Source: RUG14300 sp964619685 (GTDB taxonomy: Bacteria; Bacillota; Clostridia; Christensenellales; CAG-1252). Taken from it: a DNA stretch of 7,092 nucleotides. Of this stretch, positions 1-7,063 are shown piece by piece. A program made the position numbers and the translations under genes. Where the stretch lies: positions 1 through 7,092 of the forward strand of contig CAZUET010000093.1 of NCBI GenBank assembly GCA_964619685.1. Direction: 5' to 3'. The notes below the pieces were generated by a model that was not told the DNA's origin, searched no databases, and saw only the letters and a program-made list of their open reading frames with translations. Numbering within the stretch: the stretch's first letter is position 1; each line of letters opens with the position of its first letter.

Positions 1-60
1 ATATATAATAATAAAGAATGTTTTTATACTGCCCGTTTGGTCGGTAGAAACATGTATTAA
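1..60 (+). CDS. Possible 3' end of an upstream gene (partial)
   Basis: Frame 1 is open from the window edge to a TAA at 58-60 and would encode a 19-residue C-terminal tail ending in GRNMY. If real, the gene ends 18 nt before the secD start, which is typical operon spacing. I do not recognise the peptide. From memory, in many Clostridia the gene just before secD is the SCIFF radical-SAM peptide maturase, so that is one candidate, but the fragment is too short to test it. A second frame is also open across this stretch, so the openness alone is weak evidence. Confidence 0.4.
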   Translation: MYNNKECFYTARLVGRNMY

Positions 61-65
61 CAAAC

Positions 66-71
66 AGGAGG
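66..71 (+). promoter_or_regulatory. Ribosome binding site of secD
   Basis: A perfect AGGAGG sits 7 nt before the GTG at 79. It fixes the start at this non-ATG codon. There is no in-frame ATG nearby that would give a normal SecD N-terminus. Confidence 0.9.
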
Positions 72-78
72 CATTTTT

Positions 79-1443
79 GTGAAAAAGTCAACGGCAATTG
101 TGGTTTTATCCATATTTTGCGTGCTAATAGTGCTTGGTACCTTCTTCGCTTTCGTATCATTCGATAACGGCGAGTTGGGTGTATATGACTATTATGCATA
201 TCCCAGAAATATATCCTTAGGATTGGACCTTGTAGGCGGCGTTTACGCTGTATTTGAGCCGAAAGCAACCGATACTGCCGATCTCGCAACGAGAATGGAA
301 GGTACTGCTAACGCTCTTGAAAGTATGCTTTTCGAAAAAGGTTATACCGAAGCGGTAGTTTCACTTGAAGATAATAATAATAGAATCAGAGTCGAAGTTC
401 CTGATGTAGACGATCCCGAAGAGATATTTACACTTATCGGACGCCCTGCACAGCTTGAGTTCCGTAAAGAAAAAGAGGGCGAAAGCTTAACTTCTACTCC
501 TTATGTAACCGGTGAAGATGTTGAAAATGCATATGTATCTTTAAATAATAATGGTGCTTATGTAGTTGCGCTTGAGTTTACTTCAGCCGGTGCTAAAAAG
601 TTTGCTGCTGCAACAGAAGAGCGTAAAGGTTCGACCATCAGTATTTGGATCAATGGCGAATGCGTTATGAGTCCTACAGTTAATGCTGTAATTTCGGATG
701 GTAAGGCTGTAATCGAAGGTGGTTATACTTATGATCAAGCTTATGAAATGGCTACTCAAATTCAAGCAGGTGCATTCGATGTCGAGTTGCAATTAGTTGA
801 AAGTAATACCATCACAGCTACTCTTGGTGCTAATGCTTTGAATAGAAGTATCATCGCAGGTTTAGTTGGTCTTGCTCTCGTTATCGTATTCATGCTTGTA
901 TTCTATAGATTACTTGGTGTGGCTTCCAGCTTAGCTTTGTTGATCTATGCTACATTCTATATCTTCTTCCTTTCAATATTCCCTTGGGTGCAGTTAACAA
1001 TGTCGGGTATAGCAGGTATCATCCTTTCGATAGGTATGGCTGTTGACGCTAACATCGTAGTATTTGCCCGTATAAGAGATGAATATAAGAAAACGAATGT
1101 GATTATGAGCGCTCAAGATGCGGATTCAGAAGCACATAGAAAATCTATTCTTGCTTCTATCAAGACAGGCTTTAATAAGGCTGCTCCCGCTATCATCGAC
1201 GGTAATGTTACTACTATCATCGGATGTATCGTAATGCTTTTCGTTGGCGGTTCCGCAATTAAGAGCTTTGCTATCACACTTATGATTGGTGTTATCATTT
1301 CCTTAATCACTGCAATGCTTGTTACCAGAGTTCTTGTATACGCTATTTACGCTTTAGCTTATAAGAAGGGTGCAAATATCGCTTCAAAATTCAATTTGCC
1401 TGTAATCGAGGCAGAAGGAGCTGAAAATGAAATTAGTGAATAA
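79..1443 (+). CDS. secD: Protein translocase subunit SecD
   Basis: SecD is one half of the membrane SecDF complex, an RND-superfamily machine that uses the proton motive force to pull exported proteins through SecYEG on the outer face of the membrane. The 454-residue protein shows a first membrane helix at about 5-26, the family motif LGLDLVGG at 47-54, the RIRVEVPDV and GRPAQLEFR stretches at 102-129 of the external P1 region, and five more membrane helices from about 257 to 420. Asp323 in AVDAN matches the proton-relay Asp of TM4 (D519 in E. coli, D340 in Thermus). The protein is much shorter than E. coli SecD (615 aa), because the P1 head is small, as is usual in Firmicutes. The cytoplasmic loop after TM4 carries about 16 extra residues (near 340-356). 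The start is GTG with a perfect Shine-Dalgarno. The last 17 nt overlap secF. Confidence 0.97.
   Translation: MKKSTAIVVLSIFCVLIVLGTFFAFVSFDNGELGVYDYYAYPRNISLGLDLVGGVYAVFEPKATDTADLATRMEGTANALESMLFEKGYTEAVVSLEDNNNRIRVEVPDVDDPEEIFTLIGRPAQLEFRKEKEGESLTSTPYVTGEDVENAYVSLNNNGAYVVALEFTSAGAKKFAAATEERKGSTISIWINGECVMSPTVNAVISDGKAVIEGGYTYDQAYEMATQIQAGAFDVELQLVESNTITATLGANALNRSIIAGLVGLALVIVFMLVFYRLLGVASSLALLIYATFYIFFLSIFPWVQLTMSGIAGIILSIGMAVDANIVVFARIRDEYKKTNVIMSAQDADSEAHRKSILASIKTGFNKAAPAIIDGNVTTIIGCIVMLFVGGSAIKSFAITLMIGVIISLITAMLVTRVLVYAIYALAYKKGANIASKFNLPVIEAEGAENEISE
1413..1420 (+). promoter_or_regulatory. Ribosome binding site of secF inside secD
   Basis: AGAAGGAG lies 6 nt before the secF ATG at 1427 and within the last codons of secD. 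It supports the overlapping start and coupled, near-equimolar synthesis of the two subunits. Confidence 0.85.
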
Positions 1444-2554
1444 GCTCGATAATTTAAGCAGTAAGGTAAAGGTTGCTAACAAGTTCAAAATGTGGATATT
1501 CGTACCTATAATTTTGGTTCTTGTTACAGTTATAATGTTCTCGATCTTTGCATTGACCAATAATGACTTTGGTAAGGGTATCAATCTTGGTTTGGACTTT
1601 ACAGGCGGTAGTTCACTTACAGTTTCATTCGGTAAAGATCTAAGCGATGCCGAGTTCCAATCTTACAGTAATAGATTGTTGAATATCATCAATAAGGTTG
1701 CAAGTGATAATGGTGCACAATTTGACTGTAGTGCTCCTCAAAAGACAGGATCGGGCGTTGAAACCGGTATTTATATCAAGTATCAAAACGGTCATACAGA
1801 TATTCAAGATGTTAACCAAGCAATTTCTGATGAAATCGTTAGAGAGTTTACGGAAGAGGGTATCACAGCCGCAGATAATATTGCTATTCAGGCAATTAGT
1901 GCTACATCAGCTCAAAAGCTTTTGAAATCTGCTATCATTGCTATCGTGGTAATTTGGGCTGTTATACTTGTTTATATCATTATTAGATTTGAGTTCTGGA
2001 GTGGTATTTCCGCAGTTATTGCATTATTCATGGATGTTCTTGCTATGATATGCTGTACTATCATCTTCCATGTACCTGTAAATACAAACTTTGTAGCAGC
2101 TATTATTACTATCGTTGCATACTCAATCAATAATACCATCGTTGTATTCGATAGAGTTCGTGAACATGTAAAGGCTTCTGCAGGTAACTTGAATTATAAT
2201 AATATCGGTGAAGAAGTCGATAAGGCTGTAGGTGAAACCTTGACAAGATCTTTGGCATCTACCTTCACTACATTGATCACCGTTGTTATGTTAACAATCT
2301 TAGGTGTTGATTCTATAAGAGAATTCTGTTTACCTGTTATCTTCGGTTTGGCATTCGGTGCATTTGACTCATTGGTAATTGCTCCAAGCGTATATGTTTC
2401 TATCCGTAAGTCCGTATTTAAGCGTAAAGAGAATAAGAATTCTTATGTTGCAGCTCCAAGTAAGGACGGTTCTGTAGGCGAAGCTAAGCCCAAGAAAAAG
2501 AAATATAATGTTAAGGCTAATGTTAGCAAAAAGTACAAGAGAATTAATAAATAG
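1427..2554 (+). CDS. secF: Protein translocase subunit SecF
   Basis: SecF pairs with SecD to form the 12-helix SecDF complex. The 375-residue protein has a first membrane helix at about 23-42, the LGLDFTGG motif at 54-61, an external domain to about 160, and five further helices between about 167 and 325. The TM4 family signature is present as AYSINNTIVVFDRVRE at 231-246, and the TM5 signature as TLTRSLAS at 271-278. Arg274 matches the essential Arg of the proton path (R671 in Thermus SecDF). The usually conserved Asp of the TM4 signature (D213 in E. coli SecF, D637 in Thermus) is Asn236 here. After the last helix, residues 331-375 form a tail with 16 Lys/Arg and only 3 acidic residues. The gene is separate from secD, not fused as in Bacillus, and overlaps it by 17 nt. 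A terminator follows 17 nt after the stop. Confidence 0.97.
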   Translation: MKLVNKLDNLSSKVKVANKFKMWIFVPIILVLVTVIMFSIFALTNNDFGKGINLGLDFTGGSSLTVSFGKDLSDAEFQSYSNRLLNIINKVASDNGAQFDCSAPQKTGSGVETGIYIKYQNGHTDIQDVNQAISDEIVREFTEEGITAADNIAIQAISATSAQKLLKSAIIAIVVIWAVILVYIIIRFEFWSGISAVIALFMDVLAMICCTIIFHVPVNTNFVAAIITIVAYSINNTIVVFDRVREHVKASAGNLNYNNIGEEVDKAVGETLTRSLASTFTTLITVVMLTILGVDSIREFCLPVIFGLAFGAFDSLVIAPSVYVSIRKSVFKRKENKNSYVAAPSKDGSVGEAKPKKKKYNVKANVSKKYKRINK

Positions 2555-2571
2555 TTCTGTTTGTTAATTAT

Positions 2572-2610
2572 AAGGGAAGAGATTTTTCGATATCTTCCCT
2601 TTTTATTTTA
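2572..2610 (+). terminator. Rho-independent terminator of secDF
   Basis: AAGGGAAGA (2572-2580) pairs perfectly with TCTTCCCTT (2593-2601). The stem is followed directly by a T-rich run, TTTTTATTTT, ending near 2610. It begins 17 nt after the secF stop, so it closes the + strand unit. The other strand lacks a good T-run after the stem, so it looks one-directional. Confidence 0.88.
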
Positions 2611-2628
2611 TTTAAAGTAGGACATAAT

Positions 2629-2668
2629 AAAAGCATCTATACCGTCATTTGTTGTATAGATGCTTTTT
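2629..2668. terminator. Bidirectional terminator at the convergent junction
   Basis: Arms 2629-2642 and 2654-2667 are a perfect 14-bp inverted repeat with core GCATCTATAC and an 11-nt loop. On the + strand the stem ends in TTTTT (2664-2668). On the - strand it is followed by TTTTATTAT. It starts 4 nt past the stop of the leftward glycosylase gene. It is therefore the main terminator of the - strand operon and a backup for secDF. Confidence 0.88.
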
Positions 2669-2671
2669 GTC

Positions 2672-3499
2672 TTACTCCTCTCTTATTGAGTAGAATAGGT
2701 ATTGCTGAGCGATACCGGCATATTTACCGTATGTATCGACTAATTCCCTTCGCATTTTTTTAGTATCAGTTTTTAAAGGCCTTTGAGGAAATAACCTAAA
2801 ATATAATTTTTTTATCCAAGTATCCACAGGGAACACATCATACTTTTGATATGCGAATAATAGAATACAGTCTGCAACCTTAGGACCAACTCCGTATAAT
2901 TGCATAAGATATGATTTAGCGCTGTCTGTATCCATAGAATAGGGTTTATTAATATCGAATTCTCCGTTTGCAATCGCTGAAATCGTATTATATATGTATT
3001 CGTCTCGATAACCGCAACCTATATCTCTAAAGAAGCTTTTATCGGTACTTTTTAATTTTTCTATTGTAGGAAATGTATAATAACCGTCTATATATTCGCC
3101 TAATGAAGTACATATTCTTTCAATAATACCTTTTATTCTCGGTATATGATTATTTGCACTTATGATAAATGAAATTATAGTTTCCAATGGATCTTGTCTA
3201 AGAATTCTTATACCCTTAATTGAAGATAGTGCATTATTTACAAGCGGTTTATTATTAAGTTCTTCGTTAATCGAAGTGTAATCGTTATTCAAATCGAGAT
3301 AATTATAAAAATAATCACTATCGCCATAAATAACGCATGTACCACATTCAGATGTTATTTTTGCTTGCTTATCTTTTGAATTGATATACCAAACTCCGTT
3401 TTCCTCGCGATAACGGAAAAGCTGACCACATGTACAAGTTTCTTTAGGATCAAAAAACTCATCCTTTATTATTATTTTATCATGTTCCTTTATTATCAT
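2672..3499 (-). CDS. ogg: 8-oxoguanine DNA glycosylase / AP lyase, Ogg1 family
   Basis: The enzyme excises 8-oxoguanine opposite cytosine and then nicks the abasic site, starting base-excision repair of oxidised DNA. The 275-residue protein has the Ogg1 N-terminal domain, with FDPKE followed by CGQLFRY at 16-30. The stretch at 102-122 opens with QDPLETIISFIISANN and closely matches the human QDPIECLFSFICSSNN region. The helix-hairpin-helix is LYGVGPKVADCI at 201-212, and the GPD segment is FPVDTW at 223-228. Lys207 aligns with catalytic K249 of human OGG1, Asp226 with D268, and Gln265 and Phe269 with the base-pocket residues Q315 and F319. Cys52 and Cys55, together with Cys22 and Cys24, are a small oddity. 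The gene is last in the operon and overlaps ung in an ATGA, with GGAG at 3506-3509 as ribosome binding site. Trp228 follows the catalytic Asp where human OGG1 has His, as I recall for clostridial Ogg. Confidence 0.93.
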   Translation of the reverse strand: MIIKEHDKIIIKDEFFDPKETCTCGQLFRYREENGVWYINSKDKQAKITSECGTCVIYGDSDYFYNYLDLNNDYTSINEELNNKPLVNNALSSIKGIRILRQDPLETIISFIISANNHIPRIKGIIERICTSLGEYIDGYYTFPTIEKLKSTDKSFFRDIGCGYRDEYIYNTISAIANGEFDINKPYSMDTDSAKSYLMQLYGVGPKVADCILLFAYQKYDVFPVDTWIKKLYFRLFPQRPLKTDTKKMRRELVDTYGKYAGIAQQYLFYSIREE

Positions 3500-4161
3500 G
3501 TTAAACTCCAGTCTATGCTTTTACCGATACTTTTCAAAAAGTCGTTAGCTTTACTGAAATGCTTGCAACCGAAAAAACCATTATATGCGGATAAAGGACT
3601 TGGATGCGGTGCTTGTAAAACAAGATGTTTATCGTTCGTAATCAGCTTTGCTTTTGATCTTGCATTTGAACCCCAAAGTAAAAATACTATTGGATCGTTT
3701 CTATCATTAAGCTCAGATATAATATTGTCGGTAAAGGTTTCCCATCCTATATTTTTATGTGAATTGGGGGAATGAGCTCTCACTGTTAATGATGTATTAA
3801 GTAAGAACACACCGTTTTCAGCCCACCTTGTCAAGCAACCGTTGTCGGGAATGGTAAATCCTATATCATCATGCATTTCTTTGAATATATTCTTTAATGA
3901 CGGCGGAATATCTACATCGGGCTGTACAGAAAAAGCTAAGCCGTGTGCCTGACCGACGTTATGATAAGGATCTTGTCCCAATATTACAACTTTTACATTA
4001 GAGTATGGTGTATATTTAAAAGCATTGAATATATTATACATATCCGGGAAAACGGTATACTTGTTATACTCGTTTGCCAATACAGTTCTTAGCTTTTGAT
4101 AATAGTCCTTATTGTATTCTCTGTTTAGTATTTCGTCCCAATCGTTATTAACCTTGATCAT
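3496..4161 (-). CDS. ung: Uracil-DNA glycosylase, family 1
   Basis: Ung removes uracil from DNA, arising from cytosine deamination or dUTP incorporation, and leaves an abasic site for base-excision repair in the cytoplasm. The 221-residue length is normal. All family-1 motifs are intact: GQDPYHNVGQAHGLAFSV at 62-79 with catalytic Asp64, thymine-excluding Tyr66 and base-stacking Phe77; LLNTSLTVRA at 120-129 with uracil-reading Asn122; FLLWGS at 160-165; and the DNA-intercalating loop HPSPLS at 186-191 with catalytic His186, followed by GFFGCKHFSKAN. No good Shine-Dalgarno precedes the ATG. The start lies inside the 3' end of the upstream methyltransferase gene (14-nt overlap), which suggests translation by coupling. 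Its own stop overlaps the start of the next glycosylase by 4 nt. Confidence 0.98.
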   Translation of the reverse strand: MIKVNNDWDEILNREYNKDYYQKLRTVLANEYNKYTVFPDMYNIFNAFKYTPYSNVKVVILGQDPYHNVGQAHGLAFSVQPDVDIPPSLKNIFKEMHDDIGFTIPDNGCLTRWAENGVFLLNTSLTVRAHSPNSHKNIGWETFTDNIISELNDRNDPIVFLLWGSNARSKAKLITNDKHLVLQAPHPSPLSAYNGFFGCKHFSKANDFLKSIGKSIDWSLT

Positions 4162-5293
4162 TGTTTTTCGGTGGTTTTTTGCCTAAGTATTGATATAATC
4201 TGCACTCGATTTTGCCATTATATAGCTTTCTGTTTTTATCTGCTCTTTTTCCGAATGCATACTCGAATCCGGGAAGAGCGGTAATAAGATATAATGACCA
4301 ATCATTAAGCTTATAAAATGTTTTAGCAAATTCTTTCATTAATTCACTTGCATCTTTTTCATTTAATAACCTTTCCCCATAGGGCGGGTTTGTGCAAATA
4401 ACACCGTATGACCTATGAGATGAAAAGTCGAGGGCATTTCTTTGTTGAAAATGGATGTGTTCACGCACTCCGGCTTTTTCGGCATGATGCATTGATAATT
4501 TTATTGCATTTTTATCTATATCATATCCTGCGATCCTGACATCTTTATCGTGCTTTATAATATCGTGTGCTTCCTCTAAAGCAGTTTGATATGGGTTACC
4601 ATCAATTGTTTTCCATTCGGCAAAATCAAATGAACGGTTGATTCCGGGCGCAATGTTTAGTGCAAGCATACATGCCTCTATGGGAAATGTACCGCTTCCG
4701 CAAAACGGATCGGCAAAATCTTTATCAGGATTGAATACGGAAAGCTGAAGAATTGCTGCTGCCATTGTTTCTTTAATAGATGCTTCACCTACAAGCTCTC
4801 TATATCCACGCTTATGTAACCCGGTACCCGAAGTATCTAAGTAAATAGAGCATATATTATCAATAATTGAAAACTCTACCTTATACCTTTCGGCTTTTTC
4901 AGGAAGAGTATTAGTGCCGTGTCCTTTGCATAATTTGACTACAATTGACTTTTTGATGATAGACTGACATGCTGAAACACCGTAAATAACGCTATTTACG
5001 CATTTTCCGTTAACTATGACTTGTCCTTCGAAATTGACATAATCTGCCCAATTAATAGCAGAAACGCCCTCGAATAGTTGATCAAAATCGGAACAGGGAA
5101 ACTCTCCAAGCTTGATATATACTCGTTCAACTGTTCTTAAAAACATATTACATCTTGCTATATCGATCTCGTTTCCGTAAAATGAGAACATACCCTTGTT
5201 CGCAGGTACATTATCAAATCCGAGCTTTGATAATTCTCTTTTAGTGACCGCTTCTATACCGAATGCGGTAGTAACACAAATATTATATTTCAT
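4148..5293 (-). CDS. THUMP-domain class I SAM-dependent RNA methyltransferase (RlmL/YpsC type)
   Basis: This family transfers a methyl group from SAM to an exocyclic amine of RNA, typically making N2-methylguanosine. E. coli RlmL does so at G2445 of 23S rRNA. The 381-residue protein has a ferredoxin-like and THUMP RNA-binding part at about 1-155, a linker with LHKRGYR at 159-165, then a Rossmann-fold methylase. The SAM-binding motif is DPFCGSGTFPIEA at 195-207, the second acidic motif is GYDID at 256-260, and the catalytic NPPY motif is TNPPYGERL at 301-309. It matches only the N-terminal half of E. coli RlmKL, as in other Firmicutes, where it is often mislabelled as an N6-adenine DNA methylase. 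The exact target base here is inferred. The start is supported by AGGA at 5303-5306. The gene begins 4 nt after the alpha-galactosidase stop and overlaps ung by 14 nt. Confidence 0.92.
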   Translation of the reverse strand: MKYNICVTTAFGIEAVTKRELSKLGFDNVPANKGMFSFYGNEIDIARCNMFLRTVERVYIKLGEFPCSDFDQLFEGVSAINWADYVNFEGQVIVNGKCVNSVIYGVSACQSIIKKSIVVKLCKGHGTNTLPEKAERYKVEFSIIDNICSIYLDTSGTGLHKRGYRELVGEASIKETMAAAILQLSVFNPDKDFADPFCGSGTFPIEACMLALNIAPGINRSFDFAEWKTIDGNPYQTALEEAHDIIKHDKDVRIAGYDIDKNAIKLSMHHAEKAGVREHIHFQQRNALDFSSHRSYGVICTNPPYGERLLNEKDASELMKEFAKTFYKLNDWSLYLITALPGFEYAFGKRADKNRKLYNGKIECRLYQYLGKKPPKNNDQG

Positions 5294-5297
5294 ATTA

Positions 5298-6971
5298 TTA
5301 TAGTCCTAATAGTTCTCGGACATTTGATTCTCCTGTTTTGATATTAAATTTTAGGCTTCTTACCGTGTTATTATCGCTAAAATCAATTTGCATGTTGTTT
5401 TTATCGATATATTCGGCTCTTATGATCTTATGAGTTGTCTTTTTGAAAAAGGTATTCAATATATCTATTTTTTGAACTGAAAAATCAGCGGCATTATCTG
5501 ATATAAAGAGTACATTCCCAAGTAGATTATTTATAAACCCCAATAACAGCTTTTGATCTTCTGTAAATTTGATGTTTATATCTCTAAGGAAGAAAACATC
5601 GGGATCGTTTATAAATGCTCTTCCATTTAAATGTCTGCGGAAAATCGTACTTGTAATTGCATTGATTGCACTTGGCGTTTCCTTATTGAAGTTCAAGAAT
5701 CTATACAAGCTATCAGAATATTTTATATCCACATCGCAACTGATTCTACAAGCATCTACAATACCGAAGCAAGGAGCAAGCGGTACACCGCAGCCAAGCA
5801 TTATCTTATCACCGACACATTCACGCAAGAACTCCATTGCATCATACATTATCTCGGACCTTGTTTTATTGTTTCTTGGTAGAATTGCTTCGGAATAGAG
5901 AAAGTCGAGCTTGACCATATCAAACTCCCATTCATCAAAAACTCTCTTAAAAACAGACTTGATATATTCTCTAACTTCCGGAATGTAGATATCCATTGAG
6001 TAACCTCCGCCCCACGACATAGCGTTTAGCATAGGCTTACCCATTTCGTTTTTAATTAACCAATCCTTATGTTCTTTATAAATACTTGATTTTTTAGATA
6101 CAGAGAATGGGGCTAACCATAGTCCAGCAATATACCCTTTATCGTGTATACGATCGGTTATATACTTAAGACCGTGAGGAAAGTGTTCATTTTCCATCCA
6201 ATCGCCTGTAGCGACTTGATAACCGTCATCGATCTGAAAAACACTGACATTATTTGATACTCTATCTAAGCCATCAAGATCTCTTAGTATGATATCTTCA
6301 TTTATATTGGAGAAATAGTTATACCAGGATGTATAACCGCTCATATGGTCGATTCTGGGCTTAGCGATATGCATTAAAGCAAAGTATTGATCAAATACTT
6401 TGTCATATTCACCTACAAAACGAGCTATATCGAATAAAGTAGTATCAGAATTAATAGTTTTTCCTGTTACATCCTTAAGAATATCGATTTTGTTAGAGTT
6501 CATATTGACCTTGAATAGAGTGTATGCGAAACGGTCGGATAGCGAACCGAGTAATTCGACATTATTACCATTTCTTATATATGTATAGGTCCAGCTATGG
6601 AAACATCCGATCTTTTTTTCATCCTCAGTAAATAAATAATCACCGGGTGATGCTGCGTATGAGGATAATATGTCTATAGCCTTATAAGTTTGATTGATTC
6701 TTCTATTCTTGTCAAACTTAGAATACTCCTTAGAAGTTGTCCAAGCTTGAAATCCGTTAGAAAAGAATCTGTCCTTGTTATCGAATTCACGCTCAAGGGA
6801 GAGCTTAACCTCTACAAGCTCCATTTTTACATTATTCTTAGGCTTAATGATCACCTTTATACGATCATCACTATATGCGTGCTCTAATGTATAGTGAACG
6901 CATTTTTCCTTGGACGTACCGTAAAGAGTACCGTTTACTCTGTATTTGATATAGAATTTATAATCGTTCAT
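5298..6971 (-). CDS. Alpha-galactosidase, glycoside hydrolase family 36
   Basis: The enzyme is predicted to release terminal alpha-1,6-linked galactose from raffinose-type or galactomannan oligosaccharides by a retaining mechanism. At 557 residues it is the short GH36 type, close in length to Thermotoga GalA (552 aa) and well below the ~730-residue form. An N-terminal beta-rich domain includes FFSNGFQAW at 69-77. The TIM barrel carries SGYTSWYNYF at 211-220, FQIDDGYQ at 245-252 (Asp248 and Asp249), GLWLAPFS at 283-290, MVKLDFLY at 352-359 with predicted nucleophile Asp356, and CRISCDV at 408-414 with predicted acid/base Asp413 and substrate-contact Arg409. There is no signal peptide or membrane segment, so it should act in the cytoplasm on imported sugars. 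The start is fixed by AGGAGG at 6977-6982. It is the first gene of the leftward operon. Substrate preference within GH36 is inferred; a related alpha-linked sugar is possible. Confidence 0.88.
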   Translation of the reverse strand: MNDYKFYIKYRVNGTLYGTSKEKCVHYTLEHAYSDDRIKVIIKPKNNVKMELVEVKLSLEREFDNKDRFFSNGFQAWTTSKEYSKFDKNRRINQTYKAIDILSSYAASPGDYLFTEDEKKIGCFHSWTYTYIRNGNNVELLGSLSDRFAYTLFKVNMNSNKIDILKDVTGKTINSDTTLFDIARFVGEYDKVFDQYFALMHIAKPRIDHMSGYTSWYNYFSNINEDIILRDLDGLDRVSNNVSVFQIDDGYQVATGDWMENEHFPHGLKYITDRIHDKGYIAGLWLAPFSVSKKSSIYKEHKDWLIKNEMGKPMLNAMSWGGGYSMDIYIPEVREYIKSVFKRVFDEWEFDMVKLDFLYSEAILPRNNKTRSEIMYDAMEFLRECVGDKIMLGCGVPLAPCFGIVDACRISCDVDIKYSDSLYRFLNFNKETPSAINAITSTIFRRHLNGRAFINDPDVFFLRDINIKFTEDQKLLLGFINNLLGNVLFISDNAADFSVQKIDILNTFFKKTTHKIIRAEYIDKNNMQIDFSDNNTVRSLKFNIKTGESNVRELLGL

Positions 6972-6976
6972 GGTAT

Positions 6977-6982
6977 CCTCCT
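6977..6982 (-). promoter_or_regulatory. Ribosome binding site of the alpha-galactosidase gene
   Basis: A perfect AGGAGG on the - strand lies 5 nt before the ATG at 6971-6969. It is the strongest Shine-Dalgarno in the leftward operon and settles the start codon. Confidence 0.9.
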
Positions 6983-7002
6983 ACAAAGATCATCTATATA
7001 CA

Positions 7003-7031
7003 ATTATATAATATTTTTGAGAGAATTACAA
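7003..7031 (-). promoter_or_regulatory. Vegetative (sigma-A type) promoter of the leftward operon
   Basis: Reading leftward, TTGTAA (7031-7026, 4 of 6 consensus bases) and a perfect TATAAT (7008-7003) are separated by exactly 17 bp. Transcription would start near 6995, giving a leader of about 24 nt that holds the Shine-Dalgarno. The leader is too short for a riboswitch. I see no cre (CcpA) site. Confidence 0.75.
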
Positions 7032-7063
7032 TATCAATAAACATAAAAAGTTTTGATTAAACA

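Noticed and set aside
1698..1925. 75-codon open frame in secF
   Set aside because: It is a same-strand shadow frame inside the SecF external domain; the SecF frame is unbroken and well conserved.
2629..2667. Perfect inverted repeat that could be a mobile-element end or small RNA
   Set aside because: Its place at a convergent junction with T-runs on both strands is fully explained by a bidirectional terminator. There is no transposase or second copy in the window.
3482..3775. 97-codon open frame on the + strand
   Set aside because: It lies opposite the end of ung and the start of ogg, whose catalytic motifs are fully intact. It has no recognisable domain and reads as a shadow frame.
2672..4161. 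Two DNA glycosylases as part of a phage-defence island
   Set aside because: Both are standard housekeeping repair enzymes with intact catalytic residues, and there are no defence or mobile genes around them.
4148..5293. NPPY motif suggesting an N6-adenine DNA methyltransferase of a restriction-modification system
   Set aside because: The N-terminal THUMP region and LHKRGYR linker identify an RNA methylase, and no restriction enzyme lies nearby.
5569..5898. 109-codon open frame on the + strand, with an overlapping 83-codon frame
   Set aside because: Both lie opposite the catalytic half of the GH36 gene, which has all expected motifs. No family resemblance is visible.
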